Assembly: GCA_964545475.1 (NCBI GenBank)
Contig: CAZJGG010000002.1
Location: 1 to 64,000 of the forward strand
From: CAZJGG01 sp964545475
Lineage (GTDB): Bacteria; Bacillota; Clostridia; Lachnospirales; JAISER01
Length of the DNA: 64,000 bases
Direction: 5' to 3'
Shown here piece after piece: positions 51,442 through 60,694 of the stretch (position 1 is its first letter; each line of letters opens with the position of its first letter). Both the position numbers and the translations under genes were made by a program. A model generated the notes under the pieces. The model was not told where the DNA came from. It was given only the letters and a program-made list of their open reading frames with translations, and ran no database searches.

Positions 51442-51915
51442 ATGTCTGAAAAGAAAACAGTCCTTACTTATGAAGGCTTAAAAAAATTAGAAGAAGAATT
51501 ACAGCATTTAAAAACGGTACGCCGTAAAGAAGTTGCTGAAAAAATAAAAGAAGCAAGAGGCCAAGGGGACTTGTCCGAAAACGCCGAATATGACTTTGCC
51601 AAAGAAGAACAGGCGGAGATTGAAGCAAGAATTGTTGTTTTGGAAAAAATGCTTAGAAACGCCGAGGTTATCGACGAGGAAGATTTAGACAAGGGCGTTG
51701 TAAACGTTGGCAACACTGTTAAAATGTTTGACCATGAATATCAAGAAGAAGTTGTATATACAATAGTAGGTTCTGCCGAAGCAGACCCAGTAAAAGGTAA
51801 AATTTCTAACGAATCACCTTTGGGTATTGCTCTTATTGGGCACAGCGCCGGGGAAACTATAAAGGTTGAAGCACCCGACGGGATTTTATCATACGATATT
51901 TTAGAAATTAAATAA
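51442..51915 (+). CDS. greA: Transcription elongation factor GreA
   Basis: A 157-residue factor that enters the RNA polymerase secondary channel and stimulates cleavage of backtracked RNA. The N-terminal coiled coil (about 1-75) ends with [12 protein letters not shown] near residue 42, carrying the acidic tip residues. The C-terminal FKBP-like domain includes G-S-A-E-A-D-P and [13 protein letters not shown] at 51427 is in frame, but the GAGGG site favours the ATG at 51442. It is followed by lysS after 40 bases, a common pairing in Firmicutes. Confidence 0.95.
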   Translation: MSEKKTVLTYEGLKKLEEELQHLKTVRRKEVAEKIKEARGQGDLSENAEYDFAKEEQAEIEARIVVLEKMLRNAEVIDEEDLDKGVVNVGNTVKMFDHEYQEEVVYTIVGSAEADPVKGKISNESPLGIALIGHSAGETIKVEAPDGILSYDILEIK

Positions 51916-51955
51916 ACTACCGGTATCAAAGCCGGGATCAAAAGAGGAGATTAAT

Positions 51956-53452
51956 ATGCCGGATAATTTTATTGAATCAGTCCACGATGATAGCGATTTG
52001 AACGAACTTTTAAAAGTTAGACGTGAAAAGCTTGCAAAGCTTCAAAGCGAAGGGAAAGACCCTTTTGTTCGCGTCAAGTACAGCGTTACAAATCATTCAT
52101 GCGACATTCACAACGACTTTGATAAGCTTGAGGGGCAGGAAGTTTCTGTTGCCGGGAGAATGATGACAAAGCGTATTATGGGCAAAGCCTCTTTTTGTGA
52201 CGTACAAGACAGAGAGGGTCGCATACAAATTTATGTGCGCAGGGAAGACTTGGGCGAAGAATATTACGCAGATTTCAAGCATTATGATATCGGCGACATT
52301 GTCGGCGTAAAAGGCGTTGTATTTAGAACTCAAAAAGGCGAAATTTCTGTTAAAGCTTCGGAAGTTGTGCTTTTATGCAAAAGCCTTCAAGTGCTTCCGG
52401 AAAAATTCCATGGTCTTAAGGATACGGAAATGCGCTATAGAATGAGATATTTAGATTTAATTGTTAACCCCGAAGTTAAAGAAGTATTTATTAAACGCTC
52501 TAAAATTATAAAAGCAATTAGAAGATTTATGGACGACAGAGGGTATATAGAGGTTGAAAACCCTATTTTGCAAACAAACCCCGGCGGCGCTAACGCACGC
52601 CCATTTGCAACCCACCATAACGCTCTTGATTTGCCTATGTATATGAGAATTGCCTTGGAGCTTCACTTGAAAAGGCTTATTGTGGGTGGGCTTGAAAGAG
52701 TTTACGAACTTGGCAGAGTTTTCCGCAACGAAGGCATAAGCATTAAACACAACCCGGAATTTACTATGATAGAGCTTTACGAAGCGTATACAGACTATTA
52801 CGGCATGATGGAGCTTATTGAAAGTATGATGAAAGCCGTAGTTAGCGAAGTTTGCGACAGCCCAATTGTAAAATACGGCGTTCACGAAATTGACTTTTCA
52901 AAACCATTTACAGTGCTTACAATGGTTGATGCTGTTAAAAAATATGCAGACGTAGACTTTGACGAAATTGAAACAACAGAAGATGCTAGAGCTGTTGCAC
53001 GCAAACACGGCGTTCACTTTGAGCATTATCACAAAAAAGGCGAAATCCTTTGCTCTTTCTTTGAGCAGTTTGCAGAAGACAAGCTTATTCAGCCGACATT
53101 TTTAATTGACCACCCGGTTGAAGTTTCTCCGCTTACAAAAAGAAAGCCGGATAAACCGGATTATACTGAAAGGTTTGAGCTTTTTATAGTGGGCAGGGAA
53201 TTTGCAAACGCTTATTCCGAACTTAACGACCCTATTGACCAACGTACTCGTTTTGAATATCAGGAATCTTTACGTGAAGCCGGCGACGAAGAAGCCAACA
53301 GAATTGACGAAGACTTCCTTTTAGCTCTCGAATACGGTATGCCCCCAACGGGCGGTCTCGGTTTAGGTATAGATCGTTTTGTTATGCTTTTAACAAACTC
53401 TTATTCAATAAGAGACGTATTATTGTTCCCAACTATGCGCCCGACATTATAA
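51956..53452 (+). CDS. lysS: Lysyl-tRNA synthetase, class II
   Basis: The 498-residue class II enzyme charges tRNA-Lys. The N-terminal OB-fold anticodon domain (about 60-165) is followed by the catalytic domain: motif 2 [15 protein letters not shown] near 262, and motif 3 [12 protein letters not shown] near 470. AGAGGAG precedes the ATG. It is transcribed with greA from the promoter at 51384 and ends in its own terminator. Confidence 0.95.
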   Translation: MPDNFIESVHDDSDLNELLKVRREKLAKLQSEGKDPFVRVKYSVTNHSCDIHNDFDKLEGQEVSVAGRMMTKRIMGKASFCDVQDREGRIQIYVRREDLGEEYYADFKHYDIGDIVGVKGVVFRTQKGEISVKASEVVLLCKSLQVLPEKFHGLKDTEMRYRMRYLDLIVNPEVKEVFIKRSKIIKAIRRFMDDRGYIEVENPILQTNPGGANARPFATHHNALDLPMYMRIALELHLKRLIVGGLERVYELGRVFRNEGISIKHNPEFTMIELYEAYTDYYGMMELIESMMKAVVSEVCDSPIVKYGVHEIDFSKPFTVLTMVDAVKKYADVDFDEIETTEDARAVARKHGVHFEHYHKKGEILCSFFEQFAEDKLIQPTFLIDHPVEVSPLTKRKPDKPDYTERFELFIVGREFANAYSELNDPIDQRTRFEYQESLREAGDEEANRIDEDFLLALEYGMPPTGGLGLGIDRFVMLLTNSYSIRDVLLFPTMRPTL

Positions 53453-53462
53453 AATACTATGG

Positions 53463-53491
53463 AGCTGTCCGCTTTTTCGGGCAGCTTTTTT
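53463..53491 (+). terminator. Terminator after lysS
   Basis: AGCTGTCCG pairs with CGGGCAGCT (one G-U), loop CTTTTT, followed by TTTTT. Confidence 0.82.
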
Positions 53492-53516
53492 AAAACAATT
53501 ATACAGGAGGATTATA

Positions 53517-53945
53517 ATGGATTATCAAAAGCTTGCGAAATTAGCGGTTGATGCTAAAAAAATGTCTTATTCCCCATATTCACATTTTCAGGTTGGTGCG
53601 GCGCTTTTATGCAAAAGCGGAAAAGTGTATACAGGGGCAAACATTGAAAATGCGGCGTATACACCAACAAACTGCGCAGAAAGAACAGCAGTTTTTAAAG
53701 CCGTTTCCGAGGGTGAGAGAGAATTTTTGGCAATAAGTGTTTCCGGTTCTTATGCCGGAGAAAACGGAGATTATTGTTACCCCTGCGGCGTTTGCAGACA
53801 GGTTCTTATTGAATTTGTTAATGCAAATACCTTTGAGGTTATTGTTGCAAAAAGTGAAGACGATTATAAAGTCCATAAATTTAGTGAAATTTTACCTTAC
53901 GGCTTTTCGCCTAAAGATTTGGGGGACTTAAATGAGAATAGTTGA
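53517..53945 (+). CDS. cdd: Cytidine deaminase
   Basis: A 142-residue zinc enzyme of pyrimidine salvage converting cytidine to uridine. N-C-A-E-R-T-A near residue 52 holds the first zinc Cys and catalytic Glu, and P-C-G-V-C-R-Q near 86 the two other Cys ligands; this three-Cys pattern is the tetrameric CDA type. A CAGGAGG site precedes it. The next gene, pyrimidine-nucleoside phosphorylase, starts 14 bases before its stop, so both act consecutively in one unit. Confidence 0.94.
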   Translation: MDYQKLAKLAVDAKKMSYSPYSHFQVGAALLCKSGKVYTGANIENAAYTPTNCAERTAVFKAVSEGEREFLAISVSGSYAGENGDYCYPCGVCRQVLIEFVNANTFEVIVAKSEDDYKVHKFSEILPYGFSPKDLGDLNENS

Positions 53946-55251
53946 TATAATTAATAAAAAGAAAAACGGTTTTGCCTTAGCAAAAAATGAAATTGAATTT
54001 GTTGTTGATGGCTTTACTAAAGGTGAAATTCCAGATTATCAAATGTCTGCGCTTTTAATGGCTATTTATTTCAAAGGCATGGACGAAAAAGAAACAAATT
54101 GTTTAACAATGGCTATGGCAAACTCCGGCGATGTAGTTGATTTAAGCGAAATCCCCGGTATAAAAGTAGACAAACATTCAACGGGAGGGGTAGGGGACAA
54201 AACTTCTCTTATTCTTGCCCCAATTGTTGCCAGCTACGGCGTTTATGTTGCAAAAATGAGCGGAAGAGGTCTTGGGCATACAGGAGGGACAATTGACAAA
54301 CTTGAAGCCATACCTGGGCTTAAAACAAGCTTTTCCCAAAAAGAATTTATTAACATTGTTAAAGAAAATGGGCTGTGCATTGGGGGCAGCGGAGATTTAG
54401 CCCCTGCGGACAAAAAAATTTACGCTCTCAGAGACGTTACCGCAACCGTTGATAACATTTCCCTCATTGCTTCCAGCATAATGAGCAAAAAAATTGCGGC
54501 TGGCTCAGACTGTATTTTACTGGACGTTAAAACCGGCAGCGGTGCATTTATGAAATCTTACGAGGACTCCGTTGCTCTTGCTAAGGAAATGGTTAAAATC
54601 GGGGATGGCTGCGGTAGAAAAACCGTTGCAATTATTTCTGATATGGGAACGCCACTAGGTAACGCAATTGGCAATACTCTTGAAATATGTGAAGTTATTG
54701 ATGTGCTTCACGGAAACGGACCTAAAGATTTAACAGATATTTGCGTTGAACTTGCGGCGAATATGCTTAATTTAGCTGGAAAAGGCGAACTTAATACGTG
54801 CAGAGAAATGGCTCAAAACGCCTTAAAAGACGGAAGTGCATTTGAAAAATTTAAACAAATGATTAAAGGGCAATACGGCCACACATCATACATTGATAAC
54901 CCTGAAACTTTTGAAAAAGCATCTATACTTTACGAAGTTGAATCCCCCGGAACGGGATATATAAGCGCAATGAACGCCGAAGAACTTGGCGTTGCCGCAA
55001 TGATTTTAGGCGCAGGGAGAGAAACAAGCGGGCAAAGCATAGATTTTACAGCAGGTATTATTCTAAAAGCCAAAACAGGGGATTTTGTTGAAAAAGGTCA
55101 AACAATCGCCGTTCTACATTGTAATGACATGGAAAAAGCCAAATCCGCCAGCGAAAAAATAATTCAAAATATAACCTTTTCAGATTTTAAACCAGAAATG
55201 ACTAAGCTTTTCTATTCAAGAGTTGATGTAAAACAAATAACAGAATATTAG
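53932..55251 (+). CDS. pdp: Pyrimidine-nucleoside phosphorylase
   Basis: A 439-residue enzyme that splits uridine and thymidine to base and pentose-1-phosphate. K-H-S-T-G-G-V-G-D-K-T-S-L (about 81-93) binds phosphate, and the following K-M-S-G-R-G-L-G-H-T-G-G-T-I-D-K-L-E (about 108-125) is the family signature. The C-terminal domain, with A-G-I-I-L-K-A-K-T-G-D-x-V-E-K-G, is complete. Start overlaps cdd by 14 bases. Sequence does not separate thymidine (deoA) from broad-specificity (pdp) enzymes with certainty, but Gram-positive relatives are usually the latter. Confidence 0.92.
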   Translation: MRIVDIINKKKNGFALAKNEIEFVVDGFTKGEIPDYQMSALLMAIYFKGMDEKETNCLTMAMANSGDVVDLSEIPGIKVDKHSTGGVGDKTSLILAPIVASYGVYVAKMSGRGLGHTGGTIDKLEAIPGLKTSFSQKEFINIVKENGLCIGGSGDLAPADKKIYALRDVTATVDNISLIASSIMSKKIAAGSDCILLDVKTGSGAFMKSYEDSVALAKEMVKIGDGCGRKTVAIISDMGTPLGNAIGNTLEICEVIDVLHGNGPKDLTDICVELAANMLNLAGKGELNTCREMAQNALKDGSAFEKFKQMIKGQYGHTSYIDNPETFEKASILYEVESPGTGYISAMNAEELGVAAMILGAGRETSGQSIDFTAGIILKAKTGDFVEKGQTIAVLHCNDMEKAKSASEKIIQNITFSDFKPEMTKLFYSRVDVKQITEY

Positions 55252-55273
55252 GCAGGCTCTTATAGGTGATTAA

Positions 55274-55981
55274 ATGAAGCTAAAGGAATTTTTAATTGGA
55301 AATATCCCTGCAATTTTGTGGGGAGATAAAAGCACTAAATTGGTTATTGCAGTACACGGCAATATGTCATCGAAATCTGATGTGCCTATTGCCGTTTTAG
55401 CAGAAGAAGCCGTGCCTCTTGGCTATCAAGTATTAAGCTTTGATTTACCAGAGCATGGCGAAAGAAAAACTGAGCCAACTCTATGTAAAGTGCAGACATG
55501 TGTTGCGGAACTGGAAGAAGTAATAAAATTCGCAAAACAGCAAGTTAGTTCTATTTCTCTAATTGCTAACAGTATGGGTGCATACTTTAGTTTGCTTGCA
55601 TATAAAGACGAAGATATAAAACAAAACTTATTTCTTTCACCTGTTGTGGATATGGAACGCATAATTAATAATATAATGGGCTGGTTTAACATTTCAGAAG
55701 AACAGCTTTATAAAGAAAAAGTAGTTCCTACACCTATCGGGCAAACCCTATATTGGGACTATTATCAATATGTGAAAAATAACCCCATTGAAAAATGTAA
55801 TGCTCCTACAGCCATTTTGTATGGCAAAAAAGATGAAATATGCGAATATGATTATGTTTCCTCTTTTACTAAAAAGTATAATTGCAAATTGGATATATCG
55901 GAAATCTCTGGACATTATTTTCATACGAAAGAGGATATTAAGATTTATCGTGATTGGATTAGAATGAACATTGCAAAATAG
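55274..55981 (+). CDS. Alpha/beta hydrolase, small
   Basis: A 235-residue alpha/beta hydrolase. The nucleophile elbow reads I-A-N-S-M-G-A-Y-F (Ser near residue 99) with Ala instead of the usual first Gly, and the oxyanion region is V-H-G-N-M-S-S near 28. A catalytic Asp in Y-G-K-K-D-E-I (about 190) and His in S-G-H-Y-F-H (about 216) complete the triad. The substrate is unknown. It lies 22 bases after pdp with a weak ribosome site (AGGTGATTAA), so it may be co-transcribed, but the functional link is unclear. Confidence 0.75.
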   Translation: MKLKEFLIGNIPAILWGDKSTKLVIAVHGNMSSKSDVPIAVLAEEAVPLGYQVLSFDLPEHGERKTEPTLCKVQTCVAELEEVIKFAKQQVSSISLIANSMGAYFSLLAYKDEDIKQNLFLSPVVDMERIINNIMGWFNISEEQLYKEKVVPTPIGQTLYWDYYQYVKNNPIEKCNAPTAILYGKKDEICEYDYVSSFTKKYNCKLDISEISGHYFHTKEDIKIYRDWIRMNIAK

Positions 55982-56021
55982 ATGTTTTTGCGATATGCAT
56001 TATTCAAATAAGGGGTAAGTT

Positions 56022-56909
56022 ATGGATTTAGATTTACTAAAGAAAATTAAAAAAAACAGCATAAGAGTTGCATTAAATAAAATGAATAAAAACAGCATTA
56101 GAGTTACATATGATTCTGATACAAAAGCGGAATTTCCTATTGGATGTTCCAAAATTGGTGGAAAACCTGATTTACCAAAAGATTTTAAATGGTTTTATTT
56201 TAATGGAATAGCATACGATGAAATTGAAAAAAACCGTCCATTAAGTTTCCTTGCTCAAATTAATTGCAAAGATGCAAAAAAATACGATATTGAAAGTTTA
56301 TTACCAGCGCAAGGTATACTGTACTTTTTTTATGAAATTGAAACATTGACAGGCGGCTTTGACTCGAAAGATAAAGGAAGTGCAAAAGTATACTACTATG
56401 CTGGAAGTGAATCTGAACTTAGACGAACTGATTTCCCGACAGATTTACTTGATGAATACAAATTACCTGAAATGACAATTAATTTTGAATCAGAAGATGA
56501 TTTTCCTTGTTTTGAGGAGTTTATTCAATGGCATCCACAGTTTGACTATAAACAATCGAACACTTATGAGGATTTAAAAGGCAAATTAGTTCCATTGCAT
56601 GAGGAAGGGGAAAATATCAATAAGCTTCTTGGATATGCTAACCTAATTCAAGATGGAATGTTGTTAGACTGTGAACTGGTTGCAAATGGCATTTGTACAG
56701 GAACATCTATAGAAATTCAGAAATCTGACTTAAAACAGTATAAAAAAGATTGCATAAAGTGGCAGTTGTTGTTTCAGCTGGATTCTATTCAAACTAAGGG
56801 GTACGAAATGGTTTGGGGAGACGTTGGCAGAATTTACTTCTATATACGAAGAGATGATTTAAAAGAATTAAATTTTGATAATTGCTGGCTGATTCTTCAA
56901 TGCTATTAA
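56022..56909 (+). CDS. DUF1963 (YwqG-like) protein
   Basis: A 295-residue soluble protein of the DUF1963/YwqG family, whose function is not established. Family features are S-K-I-G-G-K-P-D-L-P near residue 45, P-L-S-F-L-A-Q-I-N-C near 73, L-P-A-Q-G-I-L-Y-F-F-Y, K-V-Y-Y-Y near 126, and the C-terminal W-G-D-V-G-R-I-Y-F-Y-I. The first 25 residues contain a duplicated K-N-S-I-R-V element. AAGGGG precedes the ATG. It is 40 bases after the hydrolase gene on the same strand and converges with murA. Confidence 0.8.
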   Translation: MDLDLLKKIKKNSIRVALNKMNKNSIRVTYDSDTKAEFPIGCSKIGGKPDLPKDFKWFYFNGIAYDEIEKNRPLSFLAQINCKDAKKYDIESLLPAQGILYFFYEIETLTGGFDSKDKGSAKVYYYAGSESELRRTDFPTDLLDEYKLPEMTINFESEDDFPCFEEFIQWHPQFDYKQSNTYEDLKGKLVPLHEEGENINKLLGYANLIQDGMLLDCELVANGICTGTSIEIQKSDLKQYKKDCIKWQLLFQLDSIQTKGYEMVWGDVGRIYFYIRRDDLKELNFDNCWLILQCY

Positions 56910-56963
56910 AGAGCAGAATGTAATTCTATGTACGCACCGGCTTTACAAAACCAGTGCAAAAGC

Positions 56964-58223
56964 TTAATCAACAAATTTTATGCTTGCGCCCATTTGCTGT
57001 AAAGCCCTTTCTATACTATCGTATCCACGCTCTATGTGTTCAGAATTAGTTACAATAGTATTTCCCTCTGCGGTCAGTCCTGCTAATATTAGCGCTGCGC
57101 CGCCACGTAAATCTTTGGAGCTTACTGTTGCGCCCTTAAGCTTTTTAACTCCTCTTATTATAAATGTTTTTCCGTCTGTCGAAACAAGTATGTTTGCGCC
57201 CATTCTCGTTAGTTCGCTTATATGCTTGTTTCGGGATTCAAAAAGCGTTTCTTCAATTACGCTTGTGCCATTCGCTATGCTTAAAAGCGCCATTAGCTGG
57301 GGCTGCATATCCGTTGGAAATCCGGGGTGGGGCAGCGTTACAAGCCTATTAACGCTTTTTAATTTCCCGGGGGCTTGAAGCGTAATAATATTTTTCTCTT
57401 CCTTAACAATACATCCGGTTTCAAGAAGCTTTGAGGTTATAGGGTATAAATGCGCAGGGTTAACGTTTGTAAGAGTGACTGAGCCTTTTGTTATTGCGGC
57501 GGCAACTAAATAAGTTCCGGCAACAATTCTGTCCGGCATAACGATGTGTTCAACCCCATGAAGCTTTTTAACCCCTTCTATAACAATTGTATCGGTTCCT
57601 GCGCCTTTTACTTTAGCGCCGCAACCGTTCAAGAACACTTGTAAATCACATATTTCAGGTTCCTTTGCGGCGCAGTTTATAATTGTTTCGCCTTCGGCAA
57701 AAACAGCCGCAAGCATAATGTTTTCCGTTGCGCCCACGCTGGGGAAATCCAAATTTATTTTTGCTCCAATGAGCCTATCCGTTTCACAATTTATAAATCC
57801 GTGTTCTTCCGTTATATTTACGTTCATTTGGCGAAGCGCTTTTAAATGAAGGTCTACCGGGCGAGAGCCTAACTCACATCCTCCGGGGTAAGAAATTCTG
57901 ACCTTTTTAAACCTGCCTAAAACCCCGCCTAAAAATATAAATGAGGAACGCATTTTCTTAACTAAATTGGCCGGAACTTCGGTTTCTAACATCGGCTTAG
58001 AGTTAACAATAAGCGTATCTTTCTCCACTTTCGTCTTACATCCTAAGGCTTCTAAAATCTCTATTGAAATAGTAGTATCTAAAATCTTAGGAAAATTGGT
58101 TATAACAGACGTGTCTCCGTTGAGTATGGTCGCCGCAAGAATCGGCAAAATTGCGTTTTTGCCGCCGCCAATACTTAATTCGCCCGACAGCTTTTTTTGG
58201 CCGCAGACATGATATTCGCCCAT
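56964..58223 (-). CDS. murA: UDP-GlcNAc 1-carboxyvinyltransferase
   Basis: A 419-residue EPSP synthase-like enzyme that performs the first committed step of peptidoglycan synthesis, adding enolpyruvyl to UDP-GlcNAc. G-G-K-N-A-I-L-P-I-L-A-A near residue 20 is the substrate-binding start. The P-G-G-C-E-L-G-S-R-P-V-D-L-H loop near 115 contains the Cys that covalently binds PEP (fosfomycin target). D-L-R-G-G-A-A-L-I-L-A-G-L near 385 is the C-terminal signature. Clostridia usually have two MurA paralogues; which this is cannot be told here. An in-frame ATG at 58265 exists, but GGGGGTG before 58223 decides. Confidence 0.93.
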   Translation of the reverse strand: MGEYHVCGQKKLSGELSIGGGKNAILPILAATILNGDTSVITNFPKILDTTISIEILEALGCKTKVEKDTLIVNSKPMLETEVPANLVKKMRSSFIFLGGVLGRFKKVRISYPGGCELGSRPVDLHLKALRQMNVNITEEHGFINCETDRLIGAKINLDFPSVGATENIMLAAVFAEGETIINCAAKEPEICDLQVFLNGCGAKVKGAGTDTIVIEGVKKLHGVEHIVMPDRIVAGTYLVAAAITKGSVTLTNVNPAHLYPITSKLLETGCIVKEEKNIITLQAPGKLKSVNRLVTLPHPGFPTDMQPQLMALLSIANGTSVIEETLFESRNKHISELTRMGANILVSTDGKTFIIRGVKKLKGATVSSKDLRGGAALILAGLTAEGNTIVTNSEHIERGYDSIERALQQMGASIKFVD

Positions 58224-58385
58224 CAAAATACACCCCCATAATTGCGTATAATCCAGTTTATGCACTATTTTGGAAAGTTGTTACAAGTTGCAAGCTGTGA
58301 TGGGATGTTCAATTTTTTGCAAGAAACATACATTAGTAAATTATAAAAAGCCCAAGGGTTTATACCGCAAGGACTTTTTTAAATT

Positions 58386-60680
58386 TTATCTTACTTTAAA
58401 CACATTAATCATATCCATCAAAATCTGCGCTTGGGAATTAAGCTCTTCTGAAGCAGCGGCGGATTGCTCTGTAGCCGCTAAATTATTTTTAACAACATCT
58501 GAAATCTTCTTTATTCCATCGCTAACACTTGAAATTGAGTTGGCCTGTTCTTCAGAAGCCCCGGTAATTTGGTCAATAAGCCCGGAAACTTCATTGGCGT
58601 TTTCAACGATAATGTTAAGTTCTGCCGCTGTTTCTTCCGCAATTTTCATGCCGTTATTAACTCTGGTTATGGAATTTTCAATTAATTCCGACGTTTCTTT
58701 TGCGGCGGTTAAGCTTCTCCCGGCAAGGTTTCTTACTTCTTCCGCAACTACAGAGAAGCCTTTGCCGTGTGCGCCGGCTCTTGCAGCCTCTACTGCGGCG
58801 TTAAGAGCAAGTAAATTTGTTTGGAAAGCAATATCGTCAATAACTTTTATTATTTTAGAAATGTTTCCGGACGAATCTTTTATGCCTTCCATTGATTCCA
58901 GCATATTTTGCATTGCCTCATTGCCTTTTCTTGCGTTTGCAATTGATTTTTCAGAAAGCGCATTAGCATTTAAGGCGTTTTGCGCATTATTCCTTGTTTT
59001 AGTGCTTATGTCGTTTACTGAATCAGTCAGTTCTCTAAGGGAGATGTCTTGCTCGTTAGCTCCCTGTGCAAGCTCGCTTGCGCTGCTTGCAGTCAATTTA
59101 GAACCTTCTAGCACCTGCTCTGAAGAAGCTAAAATAGTAGCCATAGTGTCACTTAATGAATCGTTTATTGTGTTTATGGAGTCTTTAATTGTAGTAAAAT
59201 CTCCTAAATACTCTCTTTGTATGCTTTGAGACAAATCTCCGCCAGCCATTTTGGAAAGAATATCGTTAATTTCCTTTATATAAGAAGATATTTCTGCAAC
59301 AGTTGTATTAAGAGAATCTTTTACAATTGCAAAGCTTCCTTCGTAGTCTCCTTTTACACTTATGGATAAATCCCCTTTAGACATTTGCAAAAGTGCTTCG
59401 GAAGCTTCGGTTATTGGAGTGGAAACAGCTTCTAAAAGATTGTTAAGCCCCTCCATAATCTCGATCCAGTCTCCGCTGTAATTAGAGGTATCTATTCTGT
59501 TTGTAAGGTTGCCTTTAATAGCACTATCTGCAAGGTTTTTAACAGATTCAGAAATTGCCTTAATAGCGCTCCTTACACCTTCTATAACATCATTAATAAA
59601 AACTTTTTTTCCAGGTAATTTTTCCATAGGCGCATTAAAGTCGCCAGCTACGATTTCGCCTAATGTTGACATAGCGGTTTTATTTGTTTCAATATACCCG
59701 GAAACCATTTCATTAACAAGGCTTGCCGCCTCTTTGTAAGACCCATAATATCTATCAACGTCAATAAATAAATCGATATTTCCGTTAACATTATGTTCTT
59801 TAGACATATATGCTAAATCGTTAACAAGACTTTTTATAACATCGGCAACCTCAAAAAAGCTGTTTGCAAGAAGGCCTGTTTCATCGTCTGTTGTTTTGTA
59901 TTTATTAAAGTTAAAATCGCCCTTTGCAACACTATCAGTAATTGATAGCAACCTTTTCATTGGTTTTGTAATCCTTGAAGCAGTTAAATAGGCAATAATT
60001 ATTGACAAAACCATTAAACCGATGCCTAAAAAGAAAATTGCGGACTGAACATTATATGTTGATAAATTAATATTATCTGAAAGCTGTTCTGTGATAGAAT
60101 GAATATCCTCTAAATAATTACCAGTACCAACAACCCAGTCAAAGGGAGCATAATATTTGGCGTATCCACGTTTCTCCTTTGCTGCTGTTTCTCCGGCTTT
60201 TGGGAAAAAATAATTTGTATATCCTCCGTCCGGCTGCTTAGCGCTGTTAATAATATCTTTAATATATTCGTTGCCTTTTTCATCCTTGGCATTAAATCTG
60301 TTTGTGCCCTCAGTTTCCTTTCCTAATAAAACAACATTTACGCCCTCAGAGGTGTCTACCCAGAAATAATTTGTTTTTTCATACCGTAACTCTCTTATTA
60401 CGTCCGCAGCTTGCTTTTTTGCTTCGCTTAGAGTCAACTCGCCATTTTGGCTTTTTTTGTAATAATAATCACAAATACTTAACGCATTTTCAACTTGAAG
60501 ATATACTATTCTGTCGAAATTTTGGTTCATTAACTCTTCTTGTTCAGTGAGCCTTGACCTTCCAACTTCTCTTACGTTACGAATACCGAAAAGACCAATA
60601 ACTGTTATCATTATAATGCTTAAAAATATTGAACTTGAAATAAGCTGCTGTTTTATTGTTCTTCTCATTTTGGGTTTCAT
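58386..60680 (-). CDS. Methyl-accepting chemotaxis protein with Cache domain
   Basis: A 764-residue chemoreceptor. Residues about 12-33 are the first membrane helix. A single Cache-type sensor domain (about 35-200, with Y-F-W-V-D-T near 105 and W-V-V-G-T-G-N-Y near 182) lies outside, and a second helix lies near 212-233. A HAMP domain (about 234-290) follows. Then comes an unusually long tract (about 290-500) with repeated M-x-x-G-D-L-S-x-S-I and K-G-N-L-T-N-R-I elements, suggesting tandem HAMP-like units. The signalling tip I-D-D-I-A-F-Q-T-N-L-L-A-L-N-A-A-V-E-A-A-R-A-G near 640 is standard. No CheR-tethering pentapeptide is seen. It lies 14 bases after the glycosyltransferase/CsaB gene. Confidence 0.9.
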   Translation of the reverse strand: MKPKMRRTIKQQLISSSIFLSIIMITVIGLFGIRNVREVGRSRLTEQEELMNQNFDRIVYLQVENALSICDYYYKKSQNGELTLSEAKKQAADVIRELRYEKTNYFWVDTSEGVNVVLLGKETEGTNRFNAKDEKGNEYIKDIINSAKQPDGGYTNYFFPKAGETAAKEKRGYAKYYAPFDWVVGTGNYLEDIHSITEQLSDNINLSTYNVQSAIFFLGIGLMVLSIIIAYLTASRITKPMKRLLSITDSVAKGDFNFNKYKTTDDETGLLANSFFEVADVIKSLVNDLAYMSKEHNVNGNIDLFIDVDRYYGSYKEAASLVNEMVSGYIETNKTAMSTLGEIVAGDFNAPMEKLPGKKVFINDVIEGVRSAIKAISESVKNLADSAIKGNLTNRIDTSNYSGDWIEIMEGLNNLLEAVSTPITEASEALLQMSKGDLSISVKGDYEGSFAIVKDSLNTTVAEISSYIKEINDILSKMAGGDLSQSIQREYLGDFTTIKDSINTINDSLSDTMATILASSEQVLEGSKLTASSASELAQGANEQDISLRELTDSVNDISTKTRNNAQNALNANALSEKSIANARKGNEAMQNMLESMEGIKDSSGNISKIIKVIDDIAFQTNLLALNAAVEAARAGAHGKGFSVVAEEVRNLAGRSLTAAKETSELIENSITRVNNGMKIAEETAAELNIIVENANEVSGLIDQITGASEEQANSISSVSDGIKKISDVVKNNLAATEQSAAASEELNSQAQILMDMINVFKVR

Positions 60681-60694
60681 TTATTTCCTCCTTT

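Noticed and set aside
58270..59229. 319-codon rightward open frame opposite the chemoreceptor gene
   Set aside because: It lies entirely over the strongly conserved chemoreceptor signalling domain on the other strand, has Ser/Leu-rich composition expected of an antisense shadow, and lacks a ribosome site.
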